A stretch of 64,000 nucleotides of DNA from assembly GCA_003260075.1 (NCBI GenBank), contig QLIY01000233.1, positions 64,405-128,404 of the forward strand. Direction: 5' to 3'. The notes beneath the pieces are model-generated. The model was not told the origin of the DNA, did no database searches, and saw only the letters and a program-made list of their open reading frames with translations. The stretch's first letter is position 1; each line of letters starts with the position of its first letter. Shown here piece after piece: positions 54,653 to 64,000 of this stretch. Position numbers and translations under genes: made by a program. This DNA comes from Phallusia mammillata (lineage: Eukaryota > Chordata > Ascidiacea > Phlebobranchia > Ascidiidae).

Positions 54653-57600
54653 TTACTGCAACCACTGGAGTTCAAACGAGGGCATCTTATAAACGTCAGA
54701 ACTTCGATGTATAAGTTCACACTCTGGATAACGGTATGCAAATCGGGCATCGCATTCTCGTACGCTGATCAGCAGTTCACGTAGTTCCCACGCCGCTGTC
54801 GTACGAACCAATGGCATAGTAGAGCGTTGCTCACGTGGAAAAGCTAAAGAGCCTTTTATGCAGATGTCCAGAAGTACCGATAGTTTTTTGTTGAAGATCT
54901 GTCAAAGATCCAAATGCAATTTAATACATATTTGAGATCTTTCTTTATTACAAATGATACATTTATATTGTATTAATAGTAAATACCCCAAGTTCTTGAG
55001 GGTTGTGCAATAGACCTCCATGAAGAACACCATCTTTTCCATTCCAATCACCACCCAACAAATTACGACACACTGCGTAATAGTTTATGTCAGTCTTGAC
55101 ACCACACGCCTCTCGTTCAGTGATTGAAATAATGTTCTTGTATGCAACTTCAACAGTTTTGTCGTCATTTTTTGATATTCCTAAAAAATTGCATAATCCG
55201 GAATTAAACAAAGATCAAGAATCCACACCACTCTATTTGTTTAATGTCTAACGTTTGCATCGATGCCTCGGGTATACCCGTTTGAAATCAATGCGTTTTT
55301 ATCACCGCTTGCATTTACCTTTAACTTCCCGTCGGCCCTTTTTTACTGTTGTGCGGCACCCAGTTAAATCCCGTCAGTTGGTTATATTTTAACTGACGAT
55401 GACAAAATAAACTGGCGAAACGTTGTGATGTTTTACACGCAAATACTGGCTTTAATCTTTTAGCTCAGATTATTTTTGCAGTGTGTACCTAACTGTTATG
55501 CAATGAGTTTATATGCGCTGCTGTATACCACGTGCTTGCTTTTTCGGCTATCAGTTCAAGTAAGGGATATTTAAAAACAAACTGTTTTCACGTTATCTCT
55601 GCCCTTAAAACCAGTGTTTCATCACGTTATGTAAAAAAACGGTGTTTCATAACGTATATGTCTTTCTATGTTAGATTTAGCGTTGTAAGAACCACGAAGA
55701 CATATACTTTCGTTATAACGTTTTTTTGTTTCGTTTCGTTTCAGTGGAAAACACTGCATAAAAAATAGTAACATGGAACAATTTTTAAACGCACTGAAAA
55801 AGTCGCAAGTGTAGAGAAAGTTTCGTGTCTTTTTAGCCCAATAACACAAAACAATTCAAAGATTGTTTATTATTTCCGTGACTTTGACAGGATAAGTGGT
55901 AAAAAATTAGCGAAACAAAATCCATTTACAGATAAAAAACATATACCTGCTTCCATGCGGTCTTGGTCGGCAATTACGACATTTTCTGCTCTATGAATCC
56001 TCACCCTTCCTCTTTCAGACACACCAACATCATGCGGCGTCAGTTTGTGTAGAAGAATAGAGAATTTCGAATCGTTTTCGGTCATATGCCGTGCGAGGTT
56101 TAAAAGCTGCGAAAATATTTACTTGTTTAAGAAAACATTTGATTTTGGTTAAAGCAAAGACGATTTCATTAAAAATTACGCTACAAATGCCCTGAAACAG
56201 CGGTTCTCAAACTGGGGTCCGCGCTCCCTAAAAGGTCCACCATACGACTTCAGAGGCACCGCGAGGAGCTTAAAGTATTTCTACACTCTTATGTAATATC
56301 AAGTCTTGCCACTTTACAAGCAAAATATTACAAATGAATAAGTCTTCTAACAAAATGTGGTCCTTTACTTTTTTCAATTAACGAAAAGAAGCATTTGTTC
56401 ACACACAATTTCTTGTTTGTGACGTAATGAATTGTCTTGAAACAGTCCCACGCAAAGTGATCCCACGAAACTAAATTCATTCTTCATGTTATTATAGGAA
56501 TACTTTCGAAACGAATAAATCAACATTTATTTGGTAACTCCACAATGTTATTTTGCCATGGTATTTTCAGTTTTATAAATATTAGCTTGGACCGCGAGTG
56601 CTCGAAAAAATTGCGAATGGACCGTTATGACAAAAATTTTGAGAACCTCTGCCCTAAAAGAAAGCGACCACGTTTATAGGAGATATTGCTGGTTAAATTA
56701 TAGCACAAAACAGTTCTAATTCTAGGATAGTAGTTTTTGTTGAAGAGTAAAATATAACTGCAAGCTACCCACTTAAAATTCATAGAACTTTTTTTATGTG
56801 ACGTTACAATTCAATTTTTGTGTGTGTACCAATCACAGAAGTTTGGTTTTAGGTGCACAAATAAAACGAGTTAAAATTGTTATGCCATTACTTTTAATTT
56901 GTGGGATAGTTTAATGTTTGCAATGGGATTAAATTTTCCACCCAGTCAATCAAACAGTAAGAAACCTGGATAGCCACGTCTAATCTAATTTTCCACGGCT
57001 CGTTGTACACTTCATACAGGGTTTTCTCTACTGCTATCGTGTGGACGATTACATTTCCGCATGTTCCGATCATCCGAGGAAACGGCCAACCTTCTACTGA
57101 AGGAAACAACTTCTAAAAACACCAAAGTAACAAGTTATGGCTATGAGTTTTTATCATAGTTAAAGCGTATATTGTTATTGGTTATTTATTTTCTTTTTTT
57201 TACGTAACTATGTTACTCAAAGGTTTTACATGTTCAAAGTATATAAATCCAAAAGCTAATCCAAATAAAAACGCCACACTCAGTCTGAATTTAGAAGTTT
57301 TGATATGAGCTTACTCAATGTGACTGATTTGACAAATATAAAATGGCATTAAAATTAATTTTTATTTGTTTATTATTTTACGAGGGGAAAAAGCTGCTGA
57401 TTGAAAATCGGAGCAACCACCTGCACCACTGTTCCTGGAGAGACTTTGCACAAAAGCAACAATCTTGCTTTGTTTGCATCGTTTTGATGACGTAACAGCA
57501 CAGACCCGTAATTGTTAACGTCATAAACACGTCGCACTATTCTGTCTGCTAGACGCTGGGTGGCGCACATCAGTGGTAAAGAAATTCCTTTGATGACGTC

Positions 57601-59412
57601 AGATTCCAGTCGGCCTATACAAAACATTTACATTAGGTTACTGTTTAGATTTCATGTTTTAAACTGCAAAGCTATCAATCAAATCTCTAGCAGTCTATAC
57701 TAGCAATGGCGAAAAGTTGTCATAAGTTTGCGTTGTCGATCCGCATCATGAAAATGTTAACTATATACTTGTTTTAGAAGTAAAAGTCGAAAGAATGCAA
57801 CTAGTCAAGCCAATAAATCGTTGAAAATAACACTTAAAAGCCTAAAAGTTGCGATTTTACAAAAAACTAACCTTCAAGCCTCTTTAGCTTCTTCCACCGA
57901 CGCCAGGATAGGAAGGTTTCAGTAGCATTGCAGTTTTCATCCCTTCGTAAGTTCTGGCAAAGTGATGATCGATAGTTCGTTGTATCGAATATCTCCTTCG
58001 GTGTAGTGACGTCACATCGACCATGTGGGCAGATAAATGGGGTCTTGAAAGTTGCGTTCTGCTTTACACCGTGTTTGCTGATTAAAACTCCATTGATCGA
58101 ATACCATTTCTTTTCTGTTGAAAACATATTACCCACAAATTCACTACAGCTTTAAACCCAGTAAATTAGAAGCAAAATGTAGAAGCTTATCAGGAGCCGG
58201 TGTAGTCAAGTAATCAACGCAACGAAACAACAACTTAAAACAGACATTTAAAACAGACAGAGCCTATTTTAGGTCGCTGTGAAACAGTACTCAGCAACTG
58301 CACTGAGTAGGCTGATTTATTAATCAAAATGTCTTATAGTGCTGTATATATACTATAGTTGCTTACCGACTACGGCAGATGAATAATTGAGTTTAACTTT
58401 TGCTTTAGTCTTGTCAAAACACAGAGACTCGCCGAAACAAAGAAAGTCGTTGCACACACCACCACCTGTAGGCAATCCAAATGGGATAATGTAAAACTGC
58501 AGCATTACACCACAGTATTGCAAACTTGTTCAAGGTTATAGCAAAAAATAAATAACACACGAAGGATAAAACGACTAATCACATATGCTTTGTATCGTCA
58601 TAACGGTTTAAGACAGTGGTTCTTAACCGGTGGGAAATTTCCCACTAGTGGGAAATTTAATGTTTTAGAGAGAAATTATGTGAGTCAAAAGTCACCAAAC
58701 TCGGACCCGTGGGTTGAAATTAACCGTTAAAAGGTAATTTAATACAATATTTTCCGCAACAACATGTAAGATTAACTTCATCTACTTTTACAAGGCGTAT
58801 AAAAATCCAAAATTCGTTTGTTACGTCACAGACATTACTAAAAGTATCAATGATTTTGTTATTGTTCGCGAATAAAGGCATTTGATCTGTTGATTGTGAT
58901 GCAATAAATGACTAATGCAAGCACATGAGATGTTTCAAAATTCCACACGATTTTACTTTTTCACGAAATCACTATTCAAACTAAATAAGATTGCAGTATA
59001 CCTTTAATGTCCCGACCAAATCGCTTCACAAAATTATTTCGATTAAAGATGTTTTTTGTTGATGTTGGGCACAAAACATCATCATAAATTAAAAAAGAGG
59101 GGGAAATTCGAACTTGGTGATTTACTTTAGTGGGAAACCACACCAAAAAGGTTAAGAACCACTGGTTTAAGAGCTTATACCTGCAAATGGTGGATGCAAA
59201 AGACTTCGTTCAAAAAAATCTTCTTCTTTTTGTTTAAAGTGGCGCGTAATCACACCAAAAAAGACACCGACTGTTATAATGACAGCAATCAAACACGAGT
59301 ATTTTGACGCCGTTCTGGTTTGTTTAGTTTTGAAATATCTACTGGTTCCAATAACGTTTTTGGAATTTTGGATAAAAAGTCTCGCTAATTGGTTGCAACG
59401 CAATCGAAACAT
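54653..59412 (-). CDS. Divergent protein kinase domain 1 (DIPK1/FAM69) family protein
   Basis: Exons in coding order: 59412-59181, 58465-58367, 58114-57872, 57614-57382, 57112-56966, 56106-55947, 55180-54987, 54898-54653; 517 residues, longer than vertebrate members (about 430). N-terminal basic tail, then a signal-anchor (SCLIAVIITVGVFFGVIT), then a Cys-rich lumenal part (VCNDFLCFGESLCFD, CPHGRCDV). The kinase-like core has GWPFPRMIGTCG, EPWKIRLDVAIQVLNLARHM, RVRIHRAENVVIADQDRM, ITEREACGVKTDINYYAVC and GGLLHNPQELG, then a helical C-terminus. The family sits in the ER/secretory lumen and has weak or no proven kinase activity. Here the DFG-equivalent Asp of the family motif (V-D-A-E-N-V) is replaced by Arg (HRAENV), so it is likely a pseudokinase. 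A start upstream of 59412 in the same frame is also possible. Confidence 0.85.
55393..55421 (+). other. Hammerhead-like CTGACGA...GAAAC motif in an intron
   Basis: The two conserved core boxes CUGANGA and GAAA occur 18 bases apart in a setting (ggcgaaacgttgtgatg) like the tails of some Penelope-type retroelements. The stem II bases next to the boxes do not pair well, so this is probably a decayed copy. Confidence 0.3.
56198..56651. mobile_element. hAT-type element in a DIPK1 intron
   Basis: The ends CAGCGGTTCTCAAA and TTTTGAGAACCTCTG are inverted. Flanks ccctgaaa (56190-56197) and ccctaaaa (56652-56659) match at 7 of 8. No transposase ORF. Confidence 0.8.
58614..59164. mobile_element. hAT-type element in DIPK1 intron 1
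   Basis: The ends CAGTGGTTCTTAACC and GGTTAAGAACCACTG are perfect inverted repeats. They are flanked by a perfect 8-bp duplication gtttaaga (58606-58613 and 59165-59172). 551 bp, non-autonomous, apparently recent. Confidence 0.92.
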
Positions 59413-60038
59413 TATGAAAAACTTAAAACGCTCAATGCTTTTGATTGTACATGGGTATGCAATATGACTTATACGTACTGTTCTTTTAAGTGTCTGAAAA
59501 GTTTGGTAGTATAAGTTGCTCAAAACGCTTCAACGGAAGTCAAAAGCGTCAAGACGCCTTGCCTTAAGCAAACCAGTTGTCTGTTATGATAACTGCCTAA
59601 AAAGAATACAAAACACCAAACCTTGACCAAAAGCTTATTTGAGATAATATGTCGTTGTGGTTAAATTTGGGAAATTTCAGCTCGTTTAAGCAGCATATCA
59701 TACAAATTTAAACATTACATCTTTTCATCTAACAGTTCACCAAAGCGATTTGGCCTGTCTTGCCTAATTCAAAAACTATGGTCCAAAAACTGTACAAAAT
59801 GTTATAAACACAAAAATGCACACGGGCTGTGCAAAGGAAGCAATGTGACGTCACACCAAACGTTCAGCAACGATTGACTCCAAACAAGTACAGGAAGTAA
59901 TTGTTCCCGAATTGTGATTACGCTCCCTGAAAATCATCAACTTGAAAAAAATATTAGATGTTGAAAATATGGTCTTGTTTCAAGCATACGGATTCCAGAA
60001 ACTATATGTTTGTGTGTGACCAAAGTATGTGTTTGTGC

Positions 60039-60397
60039 CAGAGTTGTAAGTCGGGCCGGACTTTTCGGGCCGGGTTTCGAGCTTGAGTTTCTTAAAAAAA
60101 ACGGGCCTGATTCCGGCCACTCTTGTGTCAGTATTGTTTTAATTAAATCTATCTAGCTAGGTAGCCAGTTGCTGGACCTGGCCTAAATGTTAAACAGCCC
60201 TAAAAAGCTTTGTGAAAGACCAATTGTCTATTGTGTTTGTTGTCTTGGTCTTTCCTGAGGCTTCAATTAATAGGCCTGTCAATCAAACTTTTGGGCCTAA
60301 ACGGGCTTCACAAAAACGATTCGGGTTCAGGCCGGGTTTCGGGCTTGTACTTTCGGGTCGGGTTCTGCCTCCAATTTTAGGTCCGTTTACAATTCTG
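60039..60397. mobile_element. CAGAGTTGTAA-family hAT MITE with perfect target duplication
   Basis: Starts CAGAGTTGTAAGTC, ends TTTACAATTCTG, with perfect 8-bp flanks gtttgtgc (60031-60038 and 60398-60405). It matches the nested copy at 40337-40665. GC-richer than its surroundings. Confidence 0.9.
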
Positions 60398-60521
60398 GTT
60401 TGTGCAGTGCACAGGTCTGGTACCAGAATGTTTCTAAAGACCATACCAAAACCAAAATGTATCAATCAAGTACGGTTATCGAGTAACGCTTTGTCCAACA
60501 AGCAAAAATGGCGTGTATACG

Positions 60522-60869
60522 CAGTGGTGGGATTCAGCCGGTTCGCACCGGTTCTATAGAACCGTCTCACTAAATGTGGGATTCAGCCGGTTCGCACCGG
60601 TTGTATAGAACCGTCTGTGATAATAATTACTAAATACAAACACTGTTGGGATTCAGCCGGTTCGTACCGGTTCTATAGAACCGTCCACTCGAAATTTTAT
60701 GAGATCAGCGAACCAGTTAGCATTACTGGTTACTGTCAATTGACTTTATATGAGATCAGCGAACCGGTTAGCATTACTGGTTACTGTCAATGGATTTTGT
60801 AACAGAACCGGCAGAAAAATAAGACTTTTGTGACAGAACCGGCTGACAAAAAATGGAATCCCACCACTG
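60522..60869. mobile_element. hAT-type MITE with internal tandem repeats
   Basis: The ends CAGTGGTGGGATTC and GAATCCCACCACTG are inverted (one-base gap). Inside, a unit starting gtgggattcagccgg occurs three times (from about 60527, 60576, 60645) and a unit gagatcagcgaacc occurs twice (60701, 60751). Flanks match at about 6 of 8. Confidence 0.8.
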
Positions 60870-63154
60870 TGTGTACCTAATCCACACAATAAAATAAGTC
60901 TCGCATACAAGTTGTGTCGTAAATGTCAAAGGCTCTTATAGCTGTTGTATGATTTCCAAGGTTTTAAATCCTAATAATGTAATACAGTATAATAATAAGA
61001 CAGTATATTTTATAACATTACTTTGTATGACATTATTTACATAAGTTACAGATCGAGAGCCATTAGTTTTAAAGATTATTTAAAGTTCAAGCCTAATAGC
61101 AAAGTGTTTCGCTTTGTACACAGTGCAAGTGGGGACTTGAAAAACGCAACGTTCGTTTTGTGACGTAATGTAAATACATCCAATGTGTACCGTATCTATG
61201 CCAACCCGTAAAAGACGCGAAGCTCTGTCTCGCAATTCTTTGGGCGATAATGTTGAAAATGTTTTCAGTTCATGAAACCAGTGGCACAAGCTAAAGCGGA
61301 CAATAGTTAGACGTTCGATTTAAGGACAATGCTCTTTATTGCGTCACAGTACAGGCCATTGTGGCATTGAACAAAAACAAATATTGGTTCAGCGGCGTAG
61401 GGTCGCCTGGGGATAGTTTGGTGTAATCACATTTTCTAAAGTGCTTTGAGCTTAAGCAGCCTTCCAGTTGAAGCACGGGTTTGAATATTGCTGGTAATGG
61501 ATTACAAGCATATTGGCCACACAGGCATTTTTAGCAAGGAAAACCGAAGTAAATTAGATATAAATATGTTTTTGTGTGTGCAAGAAATAGATAATAACTA
61601 CATGGCTCAACTGTTAGGACTGTCACTATTTGGCCTTTTACTAAAGCTATGCTATAGGAACAACTAATCATTACGTACTTGTGTAGACAGGATACTTAAA
61701 AACAGTTGGCAAAACAAGTCGTAACGTGTCCTTTCGAGACAACAGGTTGTGTATAAATATAGCTCCAATATAAGATTTCAGAGTGATGTCAGACATTTGT
61801 TAGTTGTTTCAATGCGAAATAAGACACCGTAAACATCTTAATTGTCTTCCAACGCTATCAAACTGTTTCTTCTCTATATTATTAACTAAATGACGTCAAC
61901 AGTGTAGTCAGGACAACGGCCTATGGGGTATATACTCTACTGGTGGCATGCAATATTGATAAGATAGCCCCGTTGCGTTTCGACTGATGTTCAATAAGTA
62001 GGGCTGTTGTGGGAGACCGGATAAGGGGGAAGCATTTGTGAGCGAACGTACCTTTTGTTGCTGGATAGTTGAGCAAACACTAGGGTCGTTTGTGGGCGTC
62101 TTTGTAAGGAAACCTTGTAACAAAAGTTGTTTTTCAAGCCCCCTGTGATTTATATCTGTGAGTTCTTCGAATTATACAGTAGAACAAATGTAAGTCGAGG
62201 TATGAAAGCGATTTAAAGACAATAGACTTGTTGATAAATTCGGCGAAAAGCATTAAGAACTGGTATCAATGCTTTGTGTAATCAGCACTTTCGTAGTATT
62301 GATAAATTTGTTCAGTGAAAAGTTATAAAGCACAAATGAGAAAGGTGAGGCCGGTAAACTATTTACACAACCCTTACGATAGTTTGACTTTAAACTTGTC
62401 ATTCATGTCTTTCAAATTTGCAACTGATGCATCCTGGCGCGTAGAACGACATTCATGTTGTTTTTGTTGCAATCATGTTTAAATCAATATCATATTACCT
62501 ATTTAGGGAAGCGTCAAGTTTGATGTCGTTACGTTCCGCTGTTGTTGCCGGTCCACTTTGTCATAGTTAACTTCATTGTGTAAGCATCACGCTCGTACAG
62601 TACCATACCAAGTAAATTTGAGAGTGCGTGTTGTTTAATATTTTACACGTTTTGGTGCCACTTTTTACAGAGAAATGATATGATTTTTTTGACCACTTGT
62701 ATGTCATCTTGTTCCACCCTTGCAAGACTTTCTTTTGTTGTGTGGTACAAACCACTTCACTTGTTGGATAATTGTTCATTGAAATTTTAGTGCTAAACTC
62801 TTGATTAAAACAGAAAGTCAAACTTTATTCAAACTTGACTACAATTAATTGATTGGATGACGTTTATCAAACACTTTTAAGGCAAATAAAGTACTGTTAA
62901 TAATTTAAATGACTATCGTGCGTTAGGTTATTAAATTTTGGTGAGCGTATATTACAGGTAATTGACCATATTTCTACTGTGTACCCATGGGTTAAAGATT
63001 TCATAAATTAAACTTTTTTTCCATAGTTTTAAAGTTTTTGAGGAGCTTTAGCTCAAGGTACGTGTCCACTGCTTCTGCGAAACTCAAATTTGATTAACAT
63101 TTTAATATTTTAACAGATAGTTTTTGAAGTATTTGTTTAGCTTAAGCTGTCAAC

Positions 63155-63785
63155 ATGGCCGAAGATGGTCCTCTCAAAGAAGCATTTACGTTGTTCATGA
63201 AGCAAGGGGCTGCCAAAGCTGTAGGGATGTCCAACAAAAACTTTGTCAAAGTAGGACTTAAAAAAAAATAGTTTTGTAAAATAACAAGATATTTTTAAGC
63301 AAACAAAAGTTAACGTAAAAAAGTTGATTGGGGCTTAATTGTTACAATCGTGGTTGACATTTGTTAAGTATAATGGAATATTATAATGTAAAACTACACT
63401 GTGTGCTCGGTTGTGTTTGATCGCTATGTACGTTTTTCTAGTGTTGCAAAGACTGCAAGGTCGTAGATGGGAAGTTGTGCACTCAAACTGATGCTGACAT
63501 AGTGTTTAGCAAGAATAAGTAAGTTTCGGCACAATCTGTCTGCTGTAAAAAAAAATTAGGTCAACTAATAAAAAATATGCAAGAAAATCAAATCTGTTCA
63601 ACCGTTTAAATTAGCACTACAACAACGCTACAAACTATTACAGGCCGAAGGGTGCGCAAGTTATTGATTTCGAAACTTTCAAAGCTTGCCTTCTTGAATT
63701 GGCTAACAAACGAATTAAAGAAGGACCCAAGGACAAAATTTTCGAAATGGTAGTGGGAAAAACACCAGGACTCAAAGGCGTAACG
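63155..63785 (+). CDS. TPPP: Tubulin polymerization-promoting protein (TPPP/p25alpha), 5' part
   Basis: Exons: 63155-63250, 63442-63518, 63644-63785, all in phase; the gene continues past the window end. It encodes MAEDGPLKEAFTLFMKQGA, then CCKDCKVVDGK, DADIVFSKNK, the VIDFETFKACLLELANKR helix and GKTPGLKGVT, in family order (p25alpha core, EF-hand-like). TPPP proteins bind and bundle microtubules. The disordered N-terminal extension of vertebrate TPPP1 is absent, so it is more like TPPP2/3. The exon encoding the C-terminal end lies outside the window. An acceptor 14 bases before the ATG implies a 5' UTR intron or a spliced leader. Confidence 0.92.
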
Positions 63786-64000
63786 GTAAGGGTTTTTTAT
63801 CCTTTTTACACTGCTAGACTCTTTTTGGCGTAATAGGCCTAAAGGGCACGGGAGAAGAGTCACATTCAAAATTATTGTATATTCCACAAAGAGCACCGTT
63901 TTAGATGCGATCAAAATTGACACTAAATAAGCCCCCTTATCAGGTAATGGAACAGACAAACAATCGCGTTTATATACATATGACAAATTAAATCACAAAT

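Larger units (their letters stand above)
59413..63154. other. Intergenic region between DIPK1 and TPPP
   Basis: Contains two hAT elements (60039-60397, 60522-60869). A minus-strand stretch at 61173-61288 (HWFHELKTFSTLSPKELRD) is exon-like, with a possible acceptor and donor, but is isolated. The rest, including 61400-63100, shows no supported gene and is probably the TPPP promoter. A splice acceptor at 63139-63140 precedes the TPPP start. Confidence 0.55.

Noticed and set aside
61908-62123. Minus-strand 71-residue open frame
   Set aside because: No domain, no convincing splice partners, and it lies in the probable TPPP promoter region.

Overview
The window looks like nuclear DNA of a compact, AT-rich invertebrate chordate genome; a solitary ascidian such as Ciona fits best. 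This is inference. The support is animal-only families (intelectin with a collagen stalk, CENP-L, APLF, GAL3ST, FAM69/DIPK1, OAS, TPPP), GT-AG introns of mostly 200-900 bp, an operon-like run of minus-strand genes, many short hAT-type elements with 8-bp target duplications, and a level of mismatch between repeated segments that resembles high heterozygosity. No bacterial, organelle or viral genes were seen.

Layout, left to right: unassigned DNA (1-2174); an intelectin gene (+, 2175-10444) with an alternative, phase-compatible membrane-anchored 3' end (6720-8743); CENP-L (+, 12048-14589); a 2'-5'-oligoadenylate synthase with three N-terminal C2H2 zinc fingers (-, 15086-18463 plus unseen 5' exons); DHODH (-, 20237-23975); RMDN1 (-, 24885-27752); TTI1 (-, 27914-32575); a single-exon cyclin L (-, 32935-34275); APLF (+, 36228-38641); a galactose 3-O-sulfotransferase (+, 39192-41636); GTP-dependent PEPCK (-, 43750-48662); a small unrecognised spliced gene (-, about 51456-52924); a DIPK1/FAM69 pseudokinase-like gene (-, 54653-59412); and the first three exons of TPPP (+, 63155-63785), which runs off the end. 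I built exon models by hand from reading frames, GT/AG sites and phase agreement. For every complete gene the exon phases close and the total CDS length is a multiple of three.

Functionally these are mostly separate housekeeping genes: kinetochore (CENP-L), pyrimidine synthesis (DHODH), PIKK-kinase assembly (TTI1), splicing/transcription (cyclin L), DNA end joining (APLF), gluconeogenesis (PEPCK). Two immune-type genes stand out: the intelectin with two alternative C-termini, one secreted and one membrane-anchored, and the zinc finger-OAS fusion.

A striking non-gene pattern runs through the window. There are 24 short poly-C runs (10-13 C), nearly all flanked by a direct repeat of about 45-450 bp whose two copies differ like alleles; one further such repeat is joined by a single N. 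Three runs interrupt coding exons of OAS, APLF and TTI1 and break the exon phase unless one copy plus the C run is removed. The simplest reading is unmerged overlapping contig or haplotype ends joined with a C spacer, not biology. Gene models below remove these duplications.
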